DNA of 64,000 bases. Origin: DASSUW01 sp963811895 (GTDB lineage Bacteria; Actinomycetota; Thermoleophilia; Solirubrobacterales; Solirubrobacteraceae). How positions within the stretch are numbered: position 1 is the first letter of the stretch; each line of letters begins with the position of its first letter. Below the pieces are notes generated by a model. It was given only the letters and a program-made list of their open reading frames with translations, did no database searches and was not told the DNA's origin. The position numbers were made by a program, and so were the translations under genes. Of the stretch, positions 32,916-41,726 are shown one piece after another. Location: contig CAWETE010000012.1 in NCBI GenBank assembly GCA_963811895.1, forward strand, positions 186,001 through 250,000, given 5' to 3'.

Positions 32916-34450
32916 GCCCCTGTGGCCGCCAGCGCCGGCGCGGGCTCCGCGGCGGCTTCGTCGTCGACCGGCGCGGCGCGCAGCCCGGCGGCGATCGCCA
33001 GCAGCGCCCACGTCAGCGGATCCTCCAGGTACGCCGCGTACACGAGGGTGTGGAGGACGAGCGCGCAGTAGGCCGCCGCGAGCCCGGCCCGCGCGACCAT
33101 CGCCGTGCCCGGCCAGCGTGCCCCCACGCTGCGCAGCCCGTCGAAGAGCAGCGCGAGCGAGAGGGCGACCAGCGCCAGGTAGGCGGCGAGGCCGACCGCG
33201 CCCTGCTCGGCCGTCACCGTCAGCGGGATCGTGTGCGAGGCCGCGGCGACCTTCTCCGAGCTGACGCGCTCGCGCTCGCGGTAGCGCTCGGCGTACGAGC
33301 CCGACCCGAAGCCGTACACCGGCCGGTCGCGGATCATCCGCAGGCCGCCGCCGATCAGGTTCGCGCGCCCGCTCGTCGCCCGGTCGAGCTCCTTGACGCT
33401 GCCGGTCTCCAGGTTGAGCGTGGCGGGCGCGAAGAGCACGAGCCCGAGCGCGACGACCGCGGCCAGGCCGGCCCCGGCCAGCACCGGCCAGGCCTTCCAG
33501 CGCAGCGCGGCCAGCACGCCGAGGCCGAGCAGCAGGGCAGCGAAGCTCGACTGCGAGAGCGAGAACACGAGGCCGACCCACAGCAGCCCGAGCGCGAGCG
33601 CGATCAGGATCGCCTCGCGCCGCCGGCGCGTCCACAGGAGCACGGCGGCCAGCAGGATCATGGTCAGCGCCAGGTAGCGGCCGTAGATGTTGGGGTCGAA
33701 GAACAGCGAGTTGACCCGGAAGTACGGGAGCAGGTCGTTGGCCTCGACGACCTTGGCGTTCGTGATCAGCAGGTGGCCGGTGGCGAACTCGACGCAGCCG
33801 ATGGCGGCGAACACGAGCGCGAGGCCGACGGTCACCGTCAGGCACCAGCGCAGCAGCCGGGCGCTCCACGTCACCTCGAGCAGCAGCAGGAAGAGCAGCG
33901 CGAACGGGACGTAGAACAGCGTGACGTTCTTGATCGCCTGCTCGACGTCGCTCGAGTAGGCGGCCTGCAGGCCGTAGAGCGCCAGCACGGCGGCGAACGC
34001 CCACGCCACCCGTCGCAGCCGCGGGTCGCGCTCGGCGTCCGGGCCGCCCCAGCGCAGGGCGCGCCAGGCATACGAGAGGGTCCCGGCGGCGATGACCGCG
34101 TACAGCGGCAGCAGCAGGTTCGCCGCCGAGTCGCCGATCGACACAGGCACGCGGAACGGCAGCGCCGCGACCGCGAACAGCGGCAGCGCGAGCGGCCGCC
34201 GGTGCACGATCCAGGCGAGCGCCAGGATCGCCACGCCTCCGGCCGCCGCGGCCGCCAGCACCTTGGGCCGGAGCAGCGGGTCGAGGCTGTTGGCGAACGT
34301 GGCGAGCGCCAGGACCGCCAGCGCGGGCGCCGCGAGCATGGCCAGCGCGCGCCGCCGCCGGTCCGGCAACACGAGCGCGATCGCCAGCGCCGCCGCGGTG
34401 GCGAGCAGCGCGACGACCTGGATCGGCGTGGCGACGGCGAACGCGGGCAA
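32912..34450 (-). CDS. O-antigen ligase/polymerase-like membrane protein
   Basis: 512 residues, about 12 membrane helices, with a large periplasm-facing loop (about 340-400) bearing SGRANLIGGGLRMIRDRPVYGFGSGSY, the conserved R/G-rich segment of the O-antigen ligase (Wzy_C) family, and HTIPLTVTAEQGAVGL after it. Such proteins join lipid-linked glycans or polymerise repeats at the outer face of the membrane. The start is TTG 34450, with TAGGGT 11 bases before it; no ATG or GTG fits better. A membrane partner gene follows by ATGA. Divergent from the next glycosyltransferase. Confidence 0.85.
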   Translation of the reverse strand: MPAFAVATPIQVVALLATAAALAIALVLPDRRRRALAMLAAPALAVLALATFANSLDPLLRPKVLAAAAAGGVAILALAWIVHRRPLALPLFAVAALPFRVPVSIGDSAANLLLPLYAVIAAGTLSYAWRALRWGGPDAERDPRLRRVAWAFAAVLALYGLQAAYSSDVEQAIKNVTLFYVPFALLFLLLLEVTWSARLLRWCLTVTVGLALVFAAIGCVEFATGHLLITNAKVVEANDLLPYFRVNSLFFDPNIYGRYLALTMILLAAVLLWTRRRREAILIALALGLLWVGLVFSLSQSSFAALLLGLGVLAALRWKAWPVLAGAGLAAVVALGLVLFAPATLNLETGSVKELDRATSGRANLIGGGLRMIRDRPVYGFGSGSYAERYRERERVSSEKVAAASHTIPLTVTAEQGAVGLAAYLALVALSLALLFDGLRSVGARWPGTAMVARAGLAAAYCALVLHTLVYAAYLEDPLTWALLAIAAGLRAAPVDDEAAAEPAPALAATGA

Positions 34451-34552
34451 GATGGCGGATCACCCTAGACCAAGCACCTTGCGGAATCGCGTTGCCGAAA
34501 CGTGACGAACGGCGCTGGCACAGCCGCTCCGGCCGCTATCGTGGCGCGGTCG

Positions 34553-36058
34553 ATGGCGATCGTCTCTCCTCCGAGACCTGCTCCCGCAGCACCGCTTCCT
34601 CCTGAGCCGACTCCGGAGCGGCGCCGGCGCCCGCTCGGCGGCTGGGTGGCCGGAATCGCGACGACGGTCGGCATCGCGGTGGTCATGTTCGTGATCTACC
34701 GGCCGTCGTTCGTCAACTACGACGCGCAGTGGGCGCTGCTGTGGGCACGCGACGCCTGGAGCGGCTTCCTGCCCGAGTACACGGCCGACTTCGCGCCGAC
34801 GCCGCACCCGCTGGCCACCGCGGTGAGCTCGCTCGCGCTGCCGTTCGGCGGCGAGGCCGACATCGCGATCCTGTGGCTGACGCTGCTCTCGTTCGGCGCG
34901 CTCGTGTACCTGACCTTCCGGCTCGGCGCCGAGCTGTTCAACCCCTGGGTCGGCGCGGTGGCAGCGCTGGTCGTGATCACGCGGCCGGTGCTCCTGCGCG
35001 ACACGCTGATCGGCTACCAGGACCTGCCGTTCGCCGCGCTCGTGGTCGGCGCCGTCCTGCTGGAGGCCCAACGCCACCGCCGCGGCGTGCCGGTCCTCGC
35101 GCTGCTCGCGCTGGCCGGGCTGCTGCGGCCCGAGGCGTGGGTGCTGTCCGGCCTCTACTGGCTCTACCTGTGGCCGGCGGCGACGAGCCGCGACCGCGTG
35201 CGCACCGCCGCCCTGGCCGTCTCGGCGCCGCTGATCTGGGCGGGCACCGACTGGATCGTCACGGGCGACCCGCTGCACTCGCTCCACGGCACGGCCGCGC
35301 TCGCGGAGGAGGCGGATCGCCGCCGCAGCCTCGATGACGTGCCGTACTGGACGGCGCAGTACTTCGGCTTCGCCCTGCGCGAGCCGCTGCTGCTCGGGAT
35401 CCCGATCGGCCTCGCCTTCGCCTGGGCGCACGCTCGCCGCCGCGCGGCGCTGCCGCTGGTCGCGGTCGGCGCCATGATCGCCGTCTTCGCCGCCGGGCCG
35501 CTGTTCGGGCTGCCGCTCATCCGCCGCTACGTCGACACGCCGACGGTGCTGCTCTGCCTGTTCTACGGCCTCGCGGTCGCCGGCTGGACGATGCTCCCGC
35601 GCGGGCGCGCGCGCACGACGTGGATGGTGGCCGGGATCGTCGCCGGCGGGCTCTCGATCGCCTACCTGCCCTGGCACGTGCCGCAGCTCGAGAAGGTCGA
35701 CCGGCGCGTGCAGCTCGACGGCGTCCTGTACCGGCACCTCCAGCGCGCGGCCGAGGCGCCGCGCGTGCGGGCCGCCTTCGCGAGGTGCGGGCCGCTCACC
35801 ACCGGCGACCACCGCCCGATCCCCTTCGTGCGCTACTGGCTCGGCGGCGACCCCGGGACCGTCGGCACGGTGGCCAGCGGCGCGAGCCCGATGGGCCGGA
35901 TGCTGCTGCTGCCGCGCCGCGGCGGGACGACCCGCCGCATCTACACCCGGAACACGTTCCCGGCGGTCGAGCCGCCCGAGAACTTCGTGCGCATCTACCG
36001 CAACCGCTCCTGGCGCGTCTACGCCGTCCGCGGCTGCGTGCCGCCCCGCAGCGCTTAG
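34553..36058 (+). CDS. Membrane glycosyltransferase-like (PMT/ArnT-type) protein
   Basis: 501 residues with about 9-10 helices. After a Pro-rich start, YRPSFVNYDAQWALLWARDA carries the Asp near the end of helix 1 typical of GT-C enzymes, and ALLALAGLLRPEAWVLSGLYW is the Arg/Pro/Glu-containing block of this group. A soluble tail follows (RCGPLTTGDHRPIPFVRYWL). GT-C enzymes use polyprenyl-phosphate sugars on the outer face. Start ATG 34553 is preferred; GTG 34502 would add 17 Ala-rich residues. The 3' end overlaps the convergent ABC ATPase gene by four bases. Acceptor unknown. Confidence 0.75.
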   Translation: MAIVSPPRPAPAAPLPPEPTPERRRRPLGGWVAGIATTVGIAVVMFVIYRPSFVNYDAQWALLWARDAWSGFLPEYTADFAPTPHPLATAVSSLALPFGGEADIAILWLTLLSFGALVYLTFRLGAELFNPWVGAVAALVVITRPVLLRDTLIGYQDLPFAALVVGAVLLEAQRHRRGVPVLALLALAGLLRPEAWVLSGLYWLYLWPAATSRDRVRTAALAVSAPLIWAGTDWIVTGDPLHSLHGTAALAEEADRRRSLDDVPYWTAQYFGFALREPLLLGIPIGLAFAWAHARRRAALPLVAVGAMIAVFAAGPLFGLPLIRRYVDTPTVLLCLFYGLAVAGWTMLPRGRARTTWMVAGIVAGGLSIAYLPWHVPQLEKVDRRVQLDGVLYRHLQRAAEAPRVRAAFARCGPLTTGDHRPIPFVRYWLGGDPGTVGTVASGASPMGRMLLLPRRGGTTRRIYTRNTFPAVEPPENFVRIYRNRSWRVYAVRGCVPPRSA

Positions 36059-36855
36059 ACGTCCTCCATCGTCACGGGGTCGTCCTCCTCGTCGTCGCGG
36101 ACGCCGAGGAAGTCGGTGTAGGCGTCGACGACGGCGTGCGGCTCGTCCCACATCCGCATCTCGCCCTTGTCCATCCAGATCGCCTCGTCGCAGAGCTTCT
36201 CGACGCTGCCGAGCGCGTGGGTGACGAGCAGGATCGTGCGGTCCTGCCGGCACAGCTTGCGCATCCGGTTGAACGACTTGCGGCGGAAGCGCGCGTCGCC
36301 GACCGACAGCGCCTCGTCGATGATCAGGATGTCGGGCTCCATGGTCACGGCGACCGCGAAGGCGAGCCGCCCGTACATGCCGGACGAGTACGTCCGCATC
36401 GGCATGTCCATGAAGTCCTCGAGCTCGGCGAAGGCGACGATCTCGTCGTACTTCTCGCGCAGCTGCGCACGCGTGAGGCCGGCCGCCAGCCCGCCGAGGA
36501 CCACGTTCTCGCGGCCGGTCAGCTTGCGGTTGAAGCCGACGCCGAGCGAGAGCAGCGTGCTCACGCGTCCCTGGACCTCGATCCGCCCGCTGGTCGGCGG
36601 CAGGATCCCGGCGACGGCGCGCATGAGCGTCGACTTGCCGGCGCCGTTGGCGCCCACCACGCCCATCACCTTTCCGTGCGGGACCTCGAACGACACGTTC
36701 CGCAGCGCCTCGGTCTCGCGGATGATCCGCTCGCGCCGGCCGAGCTTGCGCAGCGTGCCCTTGAGCGTCGGGTTGCGGTCGAGCGAGGTGCGGTAGGTCA
36801 CCGACACGTCCTCCACGCGGATCCGAGCGGGCTTAGAGGCGGACAGCGAACTCAC
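36055..36855 (-). CDS. ABC-2 polysaccharide export ATPase (TagH/Wzt-like)
   Basis: 266 residues from GTG 36855. Walker A is VVGANGAGKSTLMRAVAG, the signature-like YSSGMYGRLAFAVA and Walker B DILIIDEALSVGDARF. The unusual YSSGM signature is that of the TagH/KpsT/Wzt branch that exports teichoic acids, capsules and O-antigens. It lacks a long C-terminal carbohydrate-binding domain. It overlaps the permease gene by 23 bases and is the last gene of the CDP-alcohol operon. The acidic tail DDEEDDPVTMEDV is unusual. Confidence 0.93.
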   Translation of the reverse strand: MSSLSASKPARIRVEDVSVTYRTSLDRNPTLKGTLRKLGRRERIIRETEALRNVSFEVPHGKVMGVVGANGAGKSTLMRAVAGILPPTSGRIEVQGRVSTLLSLGVGFNRKLTGRENVVLGGLAAGLTRAQLREKYDEIVAFAELEDFMDMPMRTYSSGMYGRLAFAVAVTMEPDILIIDEALSVGDARFRRKSFNRMRKLCRQDRTILLVTHALGSVEKLCDEAIWMDKGEMRMWDEPHAVVDAYTDFLGVRDDEEDDPVTMEDV

Positions 36856-37711
36856 GCTCCCGTGACATGAAGAACAGCGCGCCGGCGATGAAGAACGCGA
36901 ACGCCCACGCGGCCCCGATGGCGAGGTCGGCCGGGTCGGGCGCGCGCCCGAGGTCGATGACGTCACTCCACGCGGTCAGCAGCGGGGCGAGCGGGTTGAG
37001 CACCAGCAGGAACTGGTAACGGTCCGGCACCTCGGCGGCGACGTAGAGGATCGGCGACCCGTACAGCCACAGCCGCAGCGCGTAGGTGAGGAAGTTCTTG
37101 AGGTCGCGGAAGTAGACCTGGCCGGCGGCCACCAGCGCCGCCAGGCCCATGGCCAGCACCGCGAACAGGAAGAACACGGGGAGCAGCCAGAGCAGGTGCG
37201 GGCCCACCGGCAGGTCGGCGACGAAGAACACGGGCAGGAAGATCAGGATGGTCGGCAGGAAGCGCCAGAAGGCGGTGATCACCGAGGCGAGCGGCAGCAG
37301 GAGCCGCGGGAACGCCGTGTTGAGGATCAGCCGGCCGCCGCCGACGACCGACCGCACCGCCTGCCGGATCGCGTCGGTCACGAAGTAGTAGGCGAAGAGC
37401 GCCGCCATCAGGTGCGCGAAGAACACGATGCCGCCCGTCCGCGCCCGCAGGATGTCGACCAGCACGAAGTACACGCAGGCCAGCAGCAGCGGGCTGAGGA
37501 TCAGCCACAGCTGCCCGAACAGCGTGTTGTAGTGCTGTGCCCGGAGCTCGGTGCGCGAGAGCTCGAGCGCGAACTCGCGGCGCTTCCACAGCTCGCGGAA
37601 GTAGGAGCCGAGCGGCGGTAGGCCGACGTGGTGCGGCTCGTAGACGTGCCGCACGGACGTGAACTCGTCGGTGCGCTGGCGCTGCTCGCGATCGGTGACG
37701 GGGGCGGTCAA
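36833..37711 (-). CDS. ABC-2 polysaccharide export permease (TagG/Wzm-like)
   Basis: 292 residues with six helices. ELSRTELRAQHYNTLFGQLWLILSP is the amphipathic/first-helix block of TagG/Wzm permeases; LNTAFPRLLLPLASVITAFWRF and VYFRDLKNFLTYALRLWLYGSPI are the other marks. The start is uncertain: TTG 37711 is chosen because TAGCCT lies ten bases upstream and similarity begins soon after; the frame stays open to 37807. With the ATPase it should export the polymer made by this operon to the outer face of the membrane. Confidence 0.88.
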   Translation of the reverse strand: MTAPVTDREQRQRTDEFTSVRHVYEPHHVGLPPLGSYFRELWKRREFALELSRTELRAQHYNTLFGQLWLILSPLLLACVYFVLVDILRARTGGIVFFAHLMAALFAYYFVTDAIRQAVRSVVGGGRLILNTAFPRLLLPLASVITAFWRFLPTILIFLPVFFVADLPVGPHLLWLLPVFFLFAVLAMGLAALVAAGQVYFRDLKNFLTYALRLWLYGSPILYVAAEVPDRYQFLLVLNPLAPLLTAWSDVIDLGRAPDPADLAIGAAWAFAFFIAGALFFMSREREFAVRL

Positions 37712-37721
37712 AGGCAGGGAG

Positions 37722-37727
37722 AGGCTA
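37722..37727 (-). promoter_or_regulatory. -10-like hexamer TAGCCT
   Basis: On the minus strand TAGCCT ends ten bases before the TTG start proposed for the permease and begins four bases after the TAG stop of the GT2 gene. Confidence 0.35.
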
Positions 37728-37731
37728 GCTG

Positions 37732-38565
37732 CTAGATCAGCGGCGGCCGGCCGGCTCGTGTCATGCGCCACAGAGTGTTCACACGCAAGCGGCGGCGCGC
37801 GCCGCACGGCTGGCGCAACCCGTCGCGGTAGCCGCGCAGCGCGGCGCGACCGGGCCGCAGCGGCAGCGTGCGGAGCGCGAAGCCGGCGACATAGAGGATC
37901 CCGAGCGGGAGCGGGAGGTTCCGGCGGGCGAGGAAGACGCGGTTGCGGGCGCCGTAGTAGGCCGAGTAGCCGTGCGGCGCCGTGCGGTAGGAAGGGTGCA
38001 GGACCTCGATGTCGCCCGCGTACTCGACGCGGCGGCCGGTGTCCATCACGCGCCAGGCCAGGTCGACGCCCTCGTGCGCGAAGCGGAAGACCTCCGGCCA
38101 GCCGCCGGCCTGCTCGAAGACGGTGCGGCGGATCGCCACCGCGCCCTCCCAGATCGCCGTCACCTCGCTCGAGCGGGCGGGGTCGCCCACCCGCAGCCGC
38201 GGCACCCAGTCGCGCGGCGCCGGCCCGCCGTCCGAGGAGCGCACTCTGAGCTGCAGCATGCCGAGGTCCGGATCCTCGAACCGCTCCGCCACGCGGGCGA
38301 GCGCATCGGGGGAGGCCAGGCGGGCGTCGTCGTCGAGGAAGAACAGCAGCTCGCCGCCGACCGCGCCGACGCCGGCGTTGCGCCCCGCCGGGATGCCGCG
38401 GTCCTCCGCGAGCGCCACCGTTCGCACGCTCAGCCCTTCCGGCTGCCAGCCGTTGCCGACCACGACGACGTCGGTCTCCACGCCCGTCTGCATCGCCAGT
38501 GACTCGAGGGCCGCCGCCAGCTCGGCCGGCCGGCGGCCCTGGGTCAGGACGACGGCACCGATCAT
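37732..38565 (-). CDS. GT2-family glycosyltransferase
   Basis: 277 residues, GT-A fold. MIGAVVLTQGRRPAELAAAL starts the nucleotide-binding domain; EDRGIPAGRNAGVGAVGGE and LLFFLDDDARLASPDALAR give the DXD metal site; RFAHEGVDLAWRVMDTGRR is the acceptor-site region. A hydrophobic C-terminal stretch (LGILYVAGFALRTLPL) may tie it to the membrane. ATGA overlap with the CDP-alcohol transferase gene. It probably adds a sugar to the lipid- or polyol-linked intermediate of this operon. Confidence 0.9.
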   Translation of the reverse strand: MIGAVVLTQGRRPAELAAALESLAMQTGVETDVVVVGNGWQPEGLSVRTVALAEDRGIPAGRNAGVGAVGGELLFFLDDDARLASPDALARVAERFEDPDLGMLQLRVRSSDGGPAPRDWVPRLRVGDPARSSEVTAIWEGAVAIRRTVFEQAGGWPEVFRFAHEGVDLAWRVMDTGRRVEYAGDIEVLHPSYRTAPHGYSAYYGARNRVFLARRNLPLPLGILYVAGFALRTLPLRPGRAALRGYRDGLRQPCGARRRLRVNTLWRMTRAGRPPLI

Positions 38566-39308
38566 CGGAGGCGGTCCGAGGTGATGATCGCGACCAGGTG
38601 CCCGAGCGCGGTGATCGCGGTCATCGCCACCAGCGCGATCACCAGCACGCGCGAGCCGATCAGGTCGCCTGCCACGGCATCCACGATCGCCGCCGCCAGC
38701 GCCAGCATCGTCGCCTCCATGGCCACGAACGCGCGGTAGAAGGGCAGCGCGCCCATCGCGCGCCGCACCGCCCGCAGCCCGCTCGGCCGCGGAGCGGCGA
38801 CGGCCTGCGTGTCGGCCGCCACCGGCAGCCCGGCCTCCGCGCGGGCCACCGCCACCAGCGCCGACTCGCCCTTGATCAGCAGCACCAGCACGGCGGCGAC
38901 CAGGCCGAGGATCGGCTCCTCGGCGCGGATCCCGATGGCGATCGGCAGCGCCCCCTCGGTCAGCCAGTGGCCGATCCGGTCCAGGTACACGCCGCGGACC
39001 GACTTCACGCCGCGCCAGCGCGCGAGCTCGCCGTCGGAGCAGTCGAGCAGGATCTGCAGCTGGATCAGCAGGAAGGCGGCGACGGCCGGCAGCACGCCGG
39101 GCAGGACCAGCACGCCGGCGGCCGCGAGGCCGGCGAGGATCATCAGCCACGTCACGCCGTTGGGCGTGATCCGCGTCGGCAGCAGCGCCCGCGTCAGGTA
39201 CGGCGAGAAGCGGCGGATGTAGAGCCGGCCGGCCCAGTGCTCGCCGCTGTTGCGCTCGAAGATCGAGGCCGGCTGGGTGGCCGCCCGCAGCTCAGCGATC
39301 GTAGGCAT
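38562..39308 (-). CDS. CDP-alcohol phosphatidyltransferase family protein (variant motif)
   Basis: 248 residues, about six helices. The family motif D1xxD2GxxAR(x8)GxxxD3xxxD4 reads DCSDGELAR, then eight residues, then GVYLDRIGH, so the fourth Asp, thought to act as base, is His. A cytosolic N-terminus (ERNSGEHWAGRLYIRRFSP) precedes the helices. Family members condense a CDP-alcohol with an alcohol or phosphate acceptor. The substitution may mean an altered acceptor or lost activity. It overlaps the G1P-dehydrogenase-like gene by 17 bases. Confidence 0.85.
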   Translation of the reverse strand: MPTIAELRAATQPASIFERNSGEHWAGRLYIRRFSPYLTRALLPTRITPNGVTWLMILAGLAAAGVLVLPGVLPAVAAFLLIQLQILLDCSDGELARWRGVKSVRGVYLDRIGHWLTEGALPIAIGIRAEEPILGLVAAVLVLLIKGESALVAVARAEAGLPVAADTQAVAAPRPSGLRAVRRAMGALPFYRAFVAMEATMLALAAAIVDAVAGDLIGSRVLVIALVAMTAITALGHLVAIITSDRLR

Positions 39309-40356
39309 CGAGGAATCCCGCGACCGCGCGCCGCACGCCGCCCTCGTCGAGCGCGAGGTGCTCGAGGATCGTGAAGCGGTCCGGGCGGGTGCTCGGGGCG
39401 CGCACCACCGCCTCCACGAACTGGTCCTCGGTCAGCCCGAGGTCGCCCGGCGTGCGCGGCAGGCCGTGGCGGCGCAGGCACGTGTCGATCCCCTGCGCCA
39501 GGCCCTCGTCCTCGCGCAGGAACGAGGTGAACAGGCTCGCGGCGCCGGCCAGCTCGCCGTGGTTGGCCGTGCCCGGGAACAGCACGTCGATCGCGTGCAG
39601 GATCTCGTGGTCGCCGCCGCTGCACGGGCGGCTCGACCCGGCGGTGGCCATCGCCAGGCCCGAGAGCACGAGCGCCTCGGCGAGCGCGATCAGGAACGCG
39701 TCGTCGTCGATCCCGTCGTCGCGGTGCACGAGCGAGGTCGCCGCGACGCGCGCGAAGGTGACGGCCACGCCGTCGACCTCCTCGCCGCGCTCGCGCGCGG
39801 CCAGCCGCCAGTCGGCGATCGCCGACAGGTTGCTGATCGCGTCGCCGATCCCCGACCGGCGCATGGCGGGCTCGCTGCGGCGCACGTAGTCGAGGTCCAC
39901 GACCACCGCGATCGGCATCTGGACGCCGAACGAGCCCTTGTGGCCCGCGTCGTCGTCGACGAGCGACGCGACCGGCGAGGCGATGCCGTCGTGGGCGAGG
40001 CTGGTGGCCACCGCCACCGACGGGAGGCCGGACAGGCTGGCGGCGTACTTGGCGACGTCGATCGTGCGGCCGCCGCCGATCCCCACCACCGCGTCGTAGA
40101 ACCCGGCCCGCAGGCGGGCGGCCAGCTCGGCGCCGGCCTGTACGGAGCCGCCCGCCACGTCCCAGATCTCGCCATTGGCGAGCTGCGGCCGGAGCGTCGC
40201 CGCGAGCTCCTCGCCGAGCCCGGGCCCGACGATCACCGCCACGTGGCCGCCGCTCGAGATCCGGCGGTCGGCCAGCAGCGGGGCGAGCCCCGCCACCGCG
40301 CCCGGTCCGATGTCGATCGTCAGCGGCGTGCCGACCATGCGGGTCAGCAGCGGCAC
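39292..40356 (-). CDS. Iron-containing alcohol dehydrogenase, glycerol-1-phosphate dehydrogenase-like
   Basis: 354 residues from GTG 40356, which has GGGAGG five bases upstream (ATG 40338 is the alternative). The NAD(P) site is VVGIGGGRTIDVAKYAASLSG. HDGIASPVASL and the metal ligands in SGGDHEILHAIDVLFPG and NHGELAGAASL match the AraM/EgsA group of sn-glycerol-1-phosphate dehydrogenases. These reduce dihydroxyacetone phosphate to glycerol-1-phosphate. Neighbouring nucleotidyltransferase and CDP-alcohol transferases suggest the product is activated with CTP; this is inference. A related polyol phosphate is equally possible. Confidence 0.85.
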   Translation of the reverse strand: MPLLTRMVGTPLTIDIGPGAVAGLAPLLADRRISSGGHVAVIVGPGLGEELAATLRPQLANGEIWDVAGGSVQAGAELAARLRAGFYDAVVGIGGGRTIDVAKYAASLSGLPSVAVATSLAHDGIASPVASLVDDDAGHKGSFGVQMPIAVVVDLDYVRRSEPAMRRSGIGDAISNLSAIADWRLAARERGEEVDGVAVTFARVAATSLVHRDDGIDDDAFLIALAEALVLSGLAMATAGSSRPCSGGDHEILHAIDVLFPGTANHGELAGAASLFTSFLREDEGLAQGIDTCLRRHGLPRTPGDLGLTEDQFVEAVVRAPSTRPDRFTILEHLALDEGGVRRAVAGFLDAYDR

Positions 40357-41076
40357 GCGACCTCCCGGGCACGCGCGAGGTCGCGGTGGTCGTCGACCTC
40401 GACCCATTCGACGACGCCGATCGGCGCGATGCCGACGCGCCCGCCGCGATCGGCGAACTCCTGGAAGCCGTCCTCGTAGTAGAGCGAGTGGTCGCGCCGC
40501 CAGGTGGCCTCGAGCGCGTCGGCGAGCGGCTGCGCGGCCGGCCGGCTCGATCAGCGTGACGCCGATGTACTCGCCGTGCGCGGTCGACGGCTCGAGCGCC
40601 TTGTTGATGCGGTCCAGGTAGCCGTCGGAGGTGACGTGGACCTTCATCTCCTCCTCGGCCAGCGGCTTGGAGTCGTCGACCGCGATGACCAGCTCGGGGC
40701 CGCGCGCCTCCAGCAGCGTCTCCTCGACCGAGGCGGGGTGCACGGTGTCGCCGTTGGCGAGCAGCACGCCCTCGGAGAACGCCTCGCGCGCGCACCACAG
40801 CGAGTAGGCGTTGTTCCACTCGAGCGCCTTCGGGTTGTAGACGAGCTCGACCTTCAGGCCGTGGCGGCGCTCCAGCTCGGGAACGCGCTCGGCGAGCCGG
40901 TCGTGCGCGTAGCCGCTGACCACCACCGCCTGCTCGAGCCCGACGTGGCGGAAGTTCCCGAGCGCGACGTCGAGGATCGTGCGGTCGCCGTCCACCGCCA
41001 GCAGCGTCTTCGGCAGCTCCGCGGTCTCCGGGCCCAGGCGTGTCCCGGCGCCGGCGGCGAGCACCATCCCGATCAC
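40344..41076 (-). CDS. NTP transferase (CTP:polyol-phosphate cytidylyltransferase-like), frameshifted
   Basis: About 244 residues after repair. GMVLAAGAGTRLGPETAELP with LPKTLL is the nucleotide-binding start. YNPKALEWNNAYSLWCAREA and VLLANGDTVHP match the cytidylyltransferases that activate inositol-1-phosphate or choline-phosphate. The frame breaks at about 40536-40545, after TLIEPAG; dropping one base of GCCGGCC gives QPLADALEATWRRDHSLYYE and a normal C-terminus. The GTG start is in a GTGA overlap with the DUF5941 gene. It precedes the dehydrogenase gene, consistent with making a CDP-polyol. Confidence 0.8.
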
Positions 41077-41726
41077 TGACCCTCGTCCTCCTCGTCCTCG
41101 TACTCGAGCGGTCGCTGCACGCGGCCGACCGCGAGCCAGCCGTAGACCGCCTCGCCGACGAACGCCACGCCGAACACCGCGGCGGCCACGAAGTACCCAG
41201 CCGGCAGGGCGCCCGCCACCAGCAGCAGGAAGCCGGCCACGATGCGCCCGTCCCAGCCGCCGGACAGCGCGCTCACCCACGTCGCCGGCGTCACGCCGCG
41301 ATGTCGCAGGCGGTAGACGAGGTCGTAGTGGCGGAAGGCGAGCGCGGCCAGCAGGGCGAAGGCGGCCGGATAGGCGTCGGGGCCCTCGAGCGCGGCGATC
41401 CAGACGAGCGCGATGTACTCGGTCCCGCGCAGGAGCGGCATCTCGGCCCAGCGGATGTTCGGGCGGGGCCGGGCGCCGCTCGAGGCGCCGCCCAGCAGCA
41501 CGACCAGCGCGAGCACGGCCGCCGCCACGGGGCGCGGCGTGTCGCCGCCGCCGATCGCGATAGCGGCCACCAGCGCCAGCAGCGCGACGAGCAGGAGCCC
41601 CGCGCCCGGCAGCCGCAGGGCGCGGCCCAGCAGCGTCCCGAGCGCGCGCGCGAGCGGGCCGTCGTCGCGGTAGACGGCGATGGGGTCCGGCGGCGCGAGC
41701 GCCGCCGGCGAGGCGGTGACGGTCAT
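41073..41726 (-). CDS. DUF5941-domain membrane protein
   Basis: 217 residues with about five or six helices (LGRALRLPGAGLLLVALLAL; VAAAVLALVVLLGG; FLLLVAGALPAGYFVAAAVF). RWAEMPLLRGTEYIALVW and FRHYDLVYRLRHRGVTPATW are the conserved cytosolic/loop blocks of DUF5941, a domain I know mainly from actinobacteria beside CDP-alcohol transferases. No catalytic motif is evident. ATGA/GTGA overlaps on both sides tie it to the two nucleotidyltransferase genes. The acidic tail EYEDEEDEGQ is notable. Function unknown. Confidence 0.8.
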   Translation of the reverse strand: MTVTASPAALAPPDPIAVYRDDGPLARALGTLLGRALRLPGAGLLLVALLALVAAIAIGGGDTPRPVAAAVLALVVLLGGASSGARPRPNIRWAEMPLLRGTEYIALVWIAALEGPDAYPAAFALLAALAFRHYDLVYRLRHRGVTPATWVSALSGGWDGRIVAGFLLLVAGALPAGYFVAAAVFGVAFVGEAVYGWLAVGRVQRPLEYEDEEDEGQ

